Shown here: piece by piece, positions 43,216 to 49,689 of the stretch
Numbering within the stretch: the first letter of the stretch is position 1
Layout of the letters: every line of letters begins with the position of its first letter
Source of the DNA: Alphaproteobacteria bacterium
GTDB taxonomy: Bacteria > Pseudomonadota > Alphaproteobacteria > Geminicoccales > Geminicoccaceae
Direction of reading: 5' to 3'
Length of the DNA stretch: 55,527 nucleotides
Assembly (NCBI GenBank): GCA_030431615.1
Contig: JAUIID010000006.1
Span: 1 to 55,527 of the forward strand
Notes under the pieces: generated by a model
Database searches by the model: none
What the model was told of the DNA's origin: nothing
What the model saw: the letters and a program-made list of their open reading frames with translations, nothing else
Translations under genes and position numbers: made by a program

Positions 43216-45165
43216 ATGAAAAAATTTGGACTGAAGTATATATCTTCTCATCTCTCTATACGTCCTTTTGATACAGTTCCTATAAATAATTTTGTTCTTA
43301 TTACTGGAAGAAATGGATCCGGGAAAACCCACCTACTTCAAGCTATCCTGAACGAAAAAGTGCTAGTAGATGGACTAAATTATAGCAAAAATGACATACG
43401 ATACTATGATTTCAACACTCTCATTCCAAGAGACAAAGAGAGTAGAGTAAATACCTCGAGCGAGGTTAATCAAAAGGCGCGATCTGCATTTCGCTCAGTT
43501 ACCAAGCAACGATCTGAGCTCGAACATCAAATACGAGAAATGTGCGACATTGATGCTCTTGGATACTCGTTTGACCGAATATTGGTCGCTCCTATAGACG
43601 AACTTAAGACATGTTTACAAGACGAAGAGCTTGCAAAAAATATAATTGATCTAATAAGAGAAAAATCTCAAGATGCATTGTCAAGTTTGGCACTCAATGA
43701 GAGATTAGACCCAAACATGGAGACAATATTCTCGAATTTATGCGCTCGATATGACCGTCCATTTCTATCATTTGCGCTAAGCGAGATAATGGCCATTAAT
43801 TTTCACCAGATAAATCCTTTCGAGCAGAATGCAACAGCTCTCTTCCAAAAATACATTGACGAATACAAGAGCTTCGCTCTCTCGAAGTTCCTTGGGACGG
43901 ATGCGTCATCAAGGATTTCAGACTTTGAAAGTCGCAGTGAATTTGCGCAGTCGTGGGGCCCCCCACCGTGGGATATTTTGAATGCGGCATTTGCCGACGC
44001 AGATCTCGATTTTGCGATTTCCAAGCCATCCCTTAAAGATACTGAGCCTTATCAGCCAAGATTGAAAAAGAAAAGTAGTGGCGCCATTGTGCAGTTCGGC
44101 AGCCTCTCTTCCGGTGAGAAAGTGCTCGTTTCATTCGTTTTTTCAATATTCTGCACGATCGAGCTCCGACAATATGCAGTATTTCCCAAGATTTTACTGC
44201 TGGACGAGGTGGATGCTCCTTTGCATCCATTGATGGCTCGTCAGTTTCTTGATTCTGTAGTCAAAACACTAATTGGGCGGCACGATATGGTCGTAATTGC
44301 CGCCACTCACGCAGCTTCTACTGTAGCCCTAGCTCCAGAAGATTCTTTGTTTGTTATGGACGCTGGCTCCGCCGGTATTGCCAAAGTTAGCAAGGAAAAG
44401 GCTCTCGCTGCACTTACAATTGGGGTCCCTACTCTTTCGATAAGTTTCGAGGACCGCCGTCAAGTCTTCGTAGAGAGTGGGAATGATGCACGGGTCTACA
44501 CACAGCTTTATGATCAATTAAAACAAACATTGGACTCGGAACGAACTCTGCAGTTTATTGGCGCAGGCATCAAGACAAGCAAGGGCGATGTACATAACGG
44601 ACTTCCGGTTGTTAAAAGCATCGTTTCCCGACTTTATGAGGCAAAAAACAAAAGTGTATTTGGGTTGATTGACTGGGATGGCGTTAATCAAGAGAACGAG
44701 CGGATAATCGTCTTGGCTAGAGGAACACGGAATGGCCTGGAGAATGTTTTACTTGACCCATTGCTTCTCGCAGCGGCAATCGCACGTGATGCTCGCTTAG
44801 AATGCGGACCACTTATTGGTTTGGATACATCAAAGGGGCTGCGTCAGCTATTAGTGGAAGACGATCATGTCGTGCAAGAATTGATGAATTCGGTTCAAAA
44901 AAGAGTCCTAGGCGTTAGCGCCATTGGAGATTCAACACAAGTAGGTTACTTATACGGTAAAAGATATCTTGTTTCTAGAAAATATCTAGGAATAGACGAT
45001 CATGAGCTTTTAAACAGAGTGCTCGAATCGTTTCCCATATTTCGAGGGATTCAAAATAGACATGATGGATTGCTAATAAATTATATAGTGGAAAAGGTTC
45101 TTATTGATGTTCCGGAACTAACTCCATTGGAAATTCTGGAAGCATTCGGCAGACTTCTTGATTAA
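43216..45165 (+). CDS. AAA-family ATPase with TOPRIM-like C-terminal region (OLD-type), candidate defence gene
   Basis: 649 residues. FVLITGRNGSGKTHLLQAIL (residues 27-46) is Walker A. FGSLSSGEKVLVSFVF near 294-309 is the ABC/SMC-type signature, and ILLLDEVDAPLHPL near 327-340 is Walker B. AATHAASTVAL gives the switch His. A predicted helical insert lies between them. After residue 410, RQVFVESGNDARVYTQLYDQ and FGLIDWDGVN (residues 482-491, Asp485 and Asp487) match the Glu and D-x-D positions of a TOPRIM nuclease. This order is that of OLD/DUF4435-type proteins, several of which block phages. Codons end mostly in A/T, quite unlike the neighbours, marking recent transfer. It stands alone, like class 1 OLD. 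The nuclease assignment is inference. Confidence 0.8.
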   Translation: MKKFGLKYISSHLSIRPFDTVPINNFVLITGRNGSGKTHLLQAILNEKVLVDGLNYSKNDIRYYDFNTLIPRDKESRVNTSSEVNQKARSAFRSVTKQRSELEHQIREMCDIDALGYSFDRILVAPIDELKTCLQDEELAKNIIDLIREKSQDALSSLALNERLDPNMETIFSNLCARYDRPFLSFALSEIMAINFHQINPFEQNATALFQKYIDEYKSFALSKFLGTDASSRISDFESRSEFAQSWGPPPWDILNAAFADADLDFAISKPSLKDTEPYQPRLKKKSSGAIVQFGSLSSGEKVLVSFVFSIFCTIELRQYAVFPKILLLDEVDAPLHPLMARQFLDSVVKTLIGRHDMVVIAATHAASTVALAPEDSLFVMDAGSAGIAKVSKEKALAALTIGVPTLSISFEDRRQVFVESGNDARVYTQLYDQLKQTLDSERTLQFIGAGIKTSKGDVHNGLPVVKSIVSRLYEAKNKSVFGLIDWDGVNQENERIIVLARGTRNGLENVLLDPLLLAAAIARDARLECGPLIGLDTSKGLRQLLVEDDHVVQELMNSVQKRVLGVSAIGDSTQVGYLYGKRYLVSRKYLGIDDHELLNRVLESFPIFRGIQNRHDGLLINYIVEKVLIDVPELTPLEILEAFGRLLD

Positions 45166-45469
45166 TTTTTTAAGTAGTGCCCTGGTTGGCACGAATTTGG
45201 TTTTGCCATACCACAGCATCCTTCTGTCGGGAACAGATCATGCGATACTTCTTTTTCGACCGATGAGCTGAGCTGGCGATGCTCGTCGCCGCCAACGGGT
45301 ACCGACGCCTCACCCTCGCGAACCGCGACATCTCCGTTCCCAAGATACCGACACCACTCTTTCGAACCTCTCCCACCAAAAGACCGGTGGGGCCAGGGGA
45401 GGCGTGCCTCCCCTGCTCTTGCCCTTTCGACCCTTGTTGGAACGCTACCCTTGCCGAGCCGCCCGCCGC
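45166..45469. other. Right boundary of the AT-rich island
   Basis: AT-rich DNA continues for about 100 bases past the ATPase stop, then returns to host composition. No gene is supported. The remainder holds two hairpins in front of the next minus-strand gene's 3' end: CCCACC...GGTGGG (45372-45391) and the long stem at 45394-45415. No attachment-site duplication with the left boundary was recognised by eye. Confidence 0.5.
45394..45415 (-). terminator. Strong hairpin downstream of the 147-residue protein gene
   Basis: CAGGGGAGGC-GT-GCCTCCCCTG is a perfect 10-bp stem with a two-base loop, 55 bases beyond the stop of the minus-strand gene. The minus-strand message then forms a second stem from CCACC...GGTGG with TTTT in its loop. 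There is no long U-tract, so termination is plausible but unproven. Confidence 0.45.
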
Positions 45470-45913
45470 CTACCGCGGCAGGCGTTCGTTCTCGATGTCG
45501 TCGATGATCGGCGGGTAGATCTTGCCCAGGAGATCGTCGAGCTTCTTGCCCACGATCTCGGCGATCTCCTTCCAGTCGGGACGGCTCTCGATCTCGATCA
45601 TGAGTTCCATCGCCTCGAAGAACAGGCGGTTGGCGGTGCGGCGTGCCTTCGGGCTGGCGGAAGGGTCGCTCATGACGGACAGGGCGAATTCGCTGAGCGC
45701 CTGGGCGTTGCCATAGACGACGGCGGCCTGGGCGGTGTTGAACCGGCTGATGACCTTGGCGGCCGCGGTGAGGTAGCGGATGCCCTTGTTCATGAACTCG
45801 ATCTGGTCGTCCCAGTCGATGTTCGGGTTGGCGAGGAAGTTGTCCAGAAAGGTGTTGTAGCCGCGGCGACCGGCGTGCATGCGCCACCAGACGTTATTGT
45901 AGAACTTCGACAT
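45470..45913 (-). CDS. Hypothetical helical protein
   Basis: 147 residues, family not recognised. The sequence is almost entirely predicted helix. It starts SKFYNNVWWRMHAGRRGYNT, with an unusual aromatic and basic cluster, and includes WDDQIEFMNKGIRYLTAAAK and ANRLFFEAMELMIEIESRP. It has no signal peptide, membrane segment or Cys. Codon use is host-like, so it is not part of the neighbouring AT-rich island. GGGAGA precedes the ATG. It is monocistronic with a strong hairpin after it. Confidence 0.75.
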   Translation of the reverse strand: MSKFYNNVWWRMHAGRRGYNTFLDNFLANPNIDWDDQIEFMNKGIRYLTAAAKVISRFNTAQAAVVYGNAQALSEFALSVMSDPSASPKARRTANRLFFEAMELMIEIESRPDWKEIAEIVGKKLDDLLGKIYPPIIDDIENERLPR

Positions 45914-46130
45914 CGGCAGTCTCCCGGTTGAAGCGAAATGCAGGACCGGAATTCATGCCAGGTCGACATCCCCCCAGATCACCTGCGCCTGCCACCTTTA
46001 TTGTCAAAATTCGACGCGGGATCAAACGCTCCGCGCGAGGCGGGCTCCGGACGTCTCCCGGTGCAGGCCGTTTCCCGGGCGACGGCTCGGGCCAGTTTGC
46101 AAAGGACTGCCCGCCTCCTGATTGCCCGGA

Positions 46131-46544
46131 TCAGTCCCCCTGGCCGTCCTCGAGCCAGTTCTCCAGCCGCAGCTCGCCGATCCGCGCGAACTCTCGCGTA
46201 TTGGCGGTGACCAGGATGCAGTCGAGGGTCAGGGCATGGGCGGCGATCAGCAGGTCGTTGGCACCGATCGGCCGGCCCGTGACAGCGAGGCGCGCCCGCA
46301 GCTCGCCATAGACCCGGTCGGCTGGCGGCGCCAGGGGCAGGACATCGACCCGCTGGAGCAACCCGTCGACCAAGGCCGTGAGCCGGGGCGAGCCCTTGTG
46401 CATGGCACCGAAGCGCAGTTCCGCTGCGACGACGATGCTGGTGCAAACGCTGTCCACGCCTGCGCTCGCGATCCGCCCCGCCACCGAGCCCAGGGGATGG
46501 CGGAGGAGGTCCGAGAGGATGTTGGTGTCCAGCAGGTAGCGCAC
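46131..46544 (-). CDS. vapC: PIN-domain toxin VapC, GTG start
   Basis: 137 residues. The PIN-domain acidic residues are in place: Asp in LLDTNILSDLL, Glu in SIVVAAELRFG, Asp in IGANDLLIAAHA, and the closing LVTANTREFARI. VapC toxins are Mg2+-dependent RNases that cut tRNA or rRNA when not bound by VapB. The frame starts with GTG; there is no in-frame ATG near the conserved N-terminus. It lies 13 bases downstream of the antitoxin gene, the standard order. Confidence 0.93.
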   Translation of the reverse strand: MRYLLDTNILSDLLRHPLGSVAGRIASAGVDSVCTSIVVAAELRFGAMHKGSPRLTALVDGLLQRVDVLPLAPPADRVYGELRARLAVTGRPIGANDLLIAAHALTLDCILVTANTREFARIGELRLENWLEDGQGD

Positions 46545-46557
46545 GGGCCCCGGCCGA

Positions 46558-46791
46558 TCAGAGCTCGACGGGCTCCGGTGGCACGTCCTCGACCTCCGGG
46601 AAATCCTCGTCCAGCGGCTCGATCGTGGCGAGCCACGCCAGCAGCGACCGTGCCGGTGCCGGCTCGAGGATCAGCCGGTCACCCTCCCTGCGCATCACCG
46701 CCTCGTCACCCGGCAGCTCGAACTCGCGCGGAATGCGCACGGCCTGATTGCGGCCATTCCTGAAGAGCCTGACGTGACGCGTGGCATGCAT
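46558..46791 (-). CDS. vapB: Antitoxin VapB (SpoVT/AbrB type)
   Basis: 77 residues. RHVRLFRNGRNQAVRIPREF is the AbrB/MazE-type swapped-hairpin DNA-binding domain of VapB antitoxins (N-G-R-N-Q-A-V-R-I-P is the hallmark). The acidic C-terminal half (LDEDFPEVEDVPPEPVEL) would wrap the VapC active site. VapB-VapC complexes usually repress their own promoter. Its start contains a double ATG (ATGCATG), and the first was used. Confidence 0.92.
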   Translation of the reverse strand: MHATRHVRLFRNGRNQAVRIPREFELPGDEAVMRREGDRLILEPAPARSLLAWLATIEPLDEDFPEVEDVPPEPVEL

Positions 46792-46886
46792 GGGCGGGCT
46801 CCCGTTGGCATAGGCCGAAACATAGGCCACGGTGGCTGCATGGTGCAAGGGGAACGGCTGGCGGATCTTGCCGCCGCCGCGTGCCC

Positions 46887-47360
46887 TCAGCCGGTCGGGC
46901 TTGCGACGGTGGCCGGGCGGTCCGCGGTGCCCGCCTTCAGCATGATGAACGCCATCAGCGTGGTCATTCCGACATGGGCGACGAAGGACGACTGGGTATA
47001 GCTGCCGAAGCCCATCATGAAGGTGCGGCCCACCACCTGGGCGAGAAATCCCTGGGCGACGAACCACAGCCCCAGGCCGACGCCCACCCCTGAGACGACC
47101 GGGCCGGCCCGCGTGATCAGGTGTGCCAGGAGCACCAGGGCCGGAAAGGCCAGCGCACCGATGGCGAAATGCAGGATGAACCCGAGCCAGTAGGGCAGGC
47201 TGAGGCCGAAGGCGGTTTGGGCCAGCGCCACGACCAGGTTCGCCGGCTGCAGCGTGACGCCGAAGACCATCGGAGAGATCAGCCAGGCATAGACCTCGAA
47301 GGCGATCTGTCCGGAAAGCCCGGCAATGAGGAAGTTCCGTGCGGTGATGCAGGCAGGCAT
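46887..47360 (-). CDS. Hypothetical small membrane protein
   Basis: 157 residues with four hydrophobic helices: FLIAGLSGQIAFEVYAWLIS, YWLGFILHFAIGALAFPALV, VVSGVGVGLGLWFVAQGFLA and VAHVGMTTLMAFIMLKAG. Helix 2-3 contains LTRAG-like short loops; no catalytic motif is visible. It may belong to the broad DUF1440/YagU-like membrane group, but the match is loose. Codon use is host-like. It is followed on the minus strand by the vapBC pair, about 95 bases away, and preceded by the repeat array region. Confidence 0.65.
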   Translation of the reverse strand: MPACITARNFLIAGLSGQIAFEVYAWLISPMVFGVTLQPANLVVALAQTAFGLSLPYWLGFILHFAIGALAFPALVLLAHLITRAGPVVSGVGVGLGLWFVAQGFLAQVVGRTFMMGFGSYTQSSFVAHVGMTTLMAFIMLKAGTADRPATVASPTG

Positions 47361-47515
47361 CTGGAGCGTGTCTTCCGGTTGCGGTTGTCGGGGCTTGCGC
47401 TCGTCGCGCGTCGCGCATGTGTCGGTGTCCCCGGCCCGCTTCCAGAGTGATCGCCGAGACGTGTGCGTCCGTTACCCCCGGTTGGTGCTCACCGTCGCCA
47501 CCCGCTCGCCCGGGG

Positions 47516-47661
47516 TGTCGCAGATTCCGCGACAGCAACGCCCGGGGTGTCGCGTATAACGCGACACCTGCCCCCGAACTGTCGCGCTATACGCGACAGT
47601 GGACCCCTGGCTGTCGCGTTATACGCGACAGTTGGCCCGGAATGTCGCGGAATACGCGACA
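47516..47661. repeat. Array of five 19-bp palindromes with 32-bp period
   Basis: Units at 47516-47534, 47548-47566, 47580-47598, 47612-47630 and 47643-47661 share TGTCGC-N7-CGCGACA or TGTCGCG-N5-CGCGACA, with arms TGTCGCG/CGCGACA and a variable centre such as TATAA, CTATA, TTATA or GAATA. The spacers are 12-13 bases and differ from each other (GCAACGCCCGGGG, CCTGCCCCCGAAC, GTGGACCCCTGGC, GTTGGCCCGGAA). Start-to-start distances are 32, 32, 32 and 31, about three helical turns, so dimers bound to each would lie on one DNA face. The first unit is the most diverged. Confidence 0.92.
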
Positions 47662-47667
47662 GTTGAC

Positions 47668-47772
47668 GACGAACGAACCCGCCAAATCGACGAACGAACC
47701 CACAGAATCGACGAGCGAACCCGGCGATTCGACGAATGAACCCAAGCTTTCGACGAACGAACCCGAGCGCCC
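47668..47772 (+). repeat. Array of five 21-bp direct repeats
   Basis: Five contiguous units share GACGAACGAACCC followed by eight less conserved bases: starts at 47668, 47689, 47710, 47731 and 47752. Unit 3 has GAGCGAAC and unit 4 GAATGAAC in place of GAACGAAC. The array begins only six bases after the palindrome array. A 21-bp period equals two helical turns. Both strands are open in one frame (a Ser-Thr-Asn-Glu-Pro heptad on plus), but no start or ribosome site supports coding. Confidence 0.92.
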
Positions 47773-47857
47773 GGTCCAGCAATTTCGGGCATCCGGCCGC
47801 CGTCCCGCCAGCTAAGGAAGCCCGAAAAGCAGGATTTGCCGAAGGAACCCGCGACCC

Positions 47858-47886
47858 TTGACCTGGCCGCCGATATAGGCTATTAT
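47858..47886 (+). promoter_or_regulatory. Near-consensus sigma-70 promoter of the SABATH-type gene
   Basis: TTGACC, a 17-base spacer and TATTAT each match the consensus at five of six positions, exceptional in this GC-rich DNA. The expected transcript start is near 47893, giving a leader of about 110 bases that includes the palindrome at 47965-47982. Confidence 0.7.
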
Positions 47887-47964
47887 TCCTTCATCGGTTG
47901 AAGAAGTTTCGCCCGGCTTTGACCATGCCGGCCTCTAGCGCCATCCTGTCGTTCGTGCTCCACC

Positions 47965-47982
47965 GGCGGTTCTCGAACCGCC
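47965..47982. promoter_or_regulatory. Palindrome in the leader of the SABATH-type gene
   Basis: GGCGGTTC-TC-GAACCGCC is a perfect 8-bp inverted repeat ending 19 bases before the start codon and adjacent to the GGAGG ribosome site. It could be an operator, or a hairpin that limits translation. Confidence 0.5.
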
Positions 47983-48001
47983 TGCAGCCCGGAGGAAGAG
48001 G

Positions 48002-49081
48002 ATGACCGTCACCACCGGCATGGTCGGCCACGGGTTCTACAACCGCAACTCGGCCCCGCAGATGTCGGCGATCGAGCATGTCCTGCCCTGGCTCGACGAG
48101 GCGGTGGCCGGGCTGCCGCTCGAGGGTGGCGGGGCCGGCGGCACCATCGGGCTCGCCGATTTCGGCTGCTCGGAGGGGCGAAACTCCATCGCCGTCATGC
48201 GCCGCGTCGTCGAGGCCCTGCGCGCCCGCACCGATCGGCCGGTGCTGACCGTCCACAGCGACCTGCCGACCAACGACTTCTCCCGGCTCTTCACCGACCT
48301 CCGCCCCGAGGGCGGCTCGGTCTACGCCGCGCCCGAGGTCTGGTCGGCCGCCGTCGGCGGCTCGATGTTCGACCGGCTGCTGCCGCCCCGCTCGCTTCAC
48401 CTCGCCACCACCTTCAACGCCATCGGCTTCTTCAGCCGCCGCCCGCTCGACCGCCTGCCGGGCTACATCCAGCCCAACGGCCCGAGCCGGGTCAGCGGCA
48501 ATGGCGAGGTCACCCCGGCCGAGCACCAGGTCTTCGCCGACCAGGCCAGCCACGACATCGCCGCCTTCCTCGAGGCCCGCGCCGCCGAGCTCGTGCCCGG
48601 CGGCAAGGTGCTGATCCAGGTCTTCGGCGCCAGCGAGACGGCTCGCACCAATGACGGCCTCTACGACGTGCTCAACGACGCCGTGCTCGAGGTCATGGCC
48701 GCCGGCCGGATCGACCGCGCCGCCTACGAAGCCTACTACCAGCCCATCTACTGCCGCACGCTCGAGGAGCTGACCCGGCCCATAGCCGAGGCAGGCCTGC
48801 CCTTTACCATCGACAAAAAGGCCACCTACGAGGCCCCCGTCCCCTTCGTCGAGGACTTCGCGGCGAACGGCGACCTTGCCGCCTACGCCCGCGACTACAC
48901 CAACTTCCACCGCGCCTTCACCGAGGCCGTGCTCCGCCTGGCCTTCGCCGGGCACGGCGAGCTGGATTCCCTCGTCGAGGACGTCTACGCCCGCGCCGAG
49001 CGCCTGATCGCCGAGGCCCCGGAGCGCTACCCCTTCACCTATGTCGCCATCGCCGCCCTGCTGACCCGGACCGAGGCGTAG
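48002..49081 (+). CDS. SABATH-type (plant carboxyl-methyltransferase-like) SAM-dependent methyltransferase
   Basis: 359 residues. The N-terminus VGHGFYNRNSAPQMSAIEHV corresponds to the G-x-G-x-x-S-Y-A-x-N-S-x-x-Q region where SABATH enzymes bind SAM and substrate carboxylate. GLADFGCSEGRNSIAVM is the SAM-binding motif I. TVHSDLPTNDFSRLFTDL matches the family's D-L-P-x-N-D-F block, and SLHLATTFNAIGFFSRRP the H-S-S-x-S-L-x-W-L-S-x-x-P block. Plant members methylate carboxylic acids such as salicylate and jasmonate; bacterial ones are few and mostly uncharacterised. GGAGGAAGAG precedes the ATG, and a strong promoter drives it. The substrate cannot be read. Confidence 0.85.
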   Translation: MTVTTGMVGHGFYNRNSAPQMSAIEHVLPWLDEAVAGLPLEGGGAGGTIGLADFGCSEGRNSIAVMRRVVEALRARTDRPVLTVHSDLPTNDFSRLFTDLRPEGGSVYAAPEVWSAAVGGSMFDRLLPPRSLHLATTFNAIGFFSRRPLDRLPGYIQPNGPSRVSGNGEVTPAEHQVFADQASHDIAAFLEARAAELVPGGKVLIQVFGASETARTNDGLYDVLNDAVLEVMAAGRIDRAAYEAYYQPIYCRTLEELTRPIAEAGLPFTIDKKATYEAPVPFVEDFAANGDLAAYARDYTNFHRAFTEAVLRLAFAGHGELDSLVEDVYARAERLIAEAPERYPFTYVAIAALLTRTEA

Positions 49082-49091
49082 GGGAAGCGGC

Positions 49092-49646
49092 CTATTCGAG
49101 ATTGGTGTGGTTGGCCCGCATCGCCTCGGGCGTGACCTCGAGCCGCTCGATCAGCTTCAGCACCATGACCTCGAAGAGCACGAACAAGGCCCCCTCGTAG
49201 AGCGAGCCCATGGGCAGGACGGAGCTACGCGCCTCGCCCTGGTCGTCGGCCATGGTCTGCGCCGGCAGATGCAGCACGCAGTCCGCCCGCGCCGCCGCCC
49301 GCCCCTCCGGCTGGGCGGTGATCACGACGACCCGCGCCCCCGCCGCCTTCGCCACCTCGATCAGTGCGAGGGCCGTCGAGATCTCGCCGGGCCCGCAGGT
49401 GACGAGGAAGAGGTCGCCCGCACCCACCGGCGGCGTCGTCATGTCGCCCTCGACCGCGACGGCGAGGCCCATGTGGAAGAGCCGCATGGCGAAGCCCATG
49501 ATCTGCAGCTTCTCCCGCCCGCCACCGAAGACGACGATCCGCCGGGCCGTGGCGATCTCCTCGACCGCCCGGTCGACCCGGTCGTCGTCGAGCCGGTCGA
49601 AGACGCCGGCGAGCTCGTCCAGGGCGGTCCGGTAGAGGCTGCTCAT
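49092..49646 (-). CDS. SIS-domain protein, HxlB-like
   Basis: 184 residues, a single sugar isomerase (SIS) domain. RRIVVFGGGREKLQIMGFAM and LVTCGPGEISTALALIEVAK are the two phosphate-binding segments. VVVITAQPEGRAAARADCVL follows the usual third strand. Length and layout resemble 6-phospho-3-hexuloisomerase (HxlB), but several members of this group are of unknown sugar specificity. No hexulose-phosphate synthase is nearby. It is 43 bases downstream of the PLD lipoprotein gene and may share its message. Confidence 0.85.
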   Translation of the reverse strand: MSSLYRTALDELAGVFDRLDDDRVDRAVEEIATARRIVVFGGGREKLQIMGFAMRLFHMGLAVAVEGDMTTPPVGAGDLFLVTCGPGEISTALALIEVAKAAGARVVVITAQPEGRAAARADCVLHLPAQTMADDQGEARSSVLPMGSLYEGALFVLFEVMVLKLIERLEVTPEAMRANHTNLE

Positions 49647-49689
49647 CTCGTCCGTTCCTCCATGCTGGGCCGCCGTGCCGACACGCCGC

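Larger units (their letters stand above)
47361..48001. other. Long intergenic region with two repeat arrays and a promoter
   Basis: This 641-base gap between divergent genes holds no supported gene. It contains a palindrome array (47516-47661), a 21-bp direct-repeat array (47668-47772), a strong promoter (47858-47886) and a small palindrome (47965-47982) before the methyltransferase gene. The first 150 bases show nothing recognisable. Confidence 0.8.

Noticed and set aside
42985-45300. Integrative element with attachment sites around the OLD-like gene
   Set aside because: No integrase, tRNA 3' end or matching direct repeat at the two composition boundaries could be found by eye, so only a composition-defined island is claimed.
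45162-45887. 241-residue minus-strand frame covering the island's right boundary
   Set aside because: It is a different frame of the 147-residue protein gene region, rich in Arg/Pro/Gly, and it crosses the composition change, which a real gene would not be expected to do.
47516-47661. CRISPR array
   Set aside because: Repeats are 19 bp and themselves palindromic; spacers are only 12-13 bases; no cas gene is in the window. The geometry fits protein-binding sites instead.
47417-47815. Open frame on plus with Ser-Thr-Asn-Glu-Pro heptads, and an antisense frame with Gly-Phe-Val-Arg-Arg repeats
   Set aside because: The first array has a 32-base period, which does not preserve a reading frame. 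No ribosome site or conserved domain is present, and both strands are open only because the 21-bp repeat is a multiple of three.
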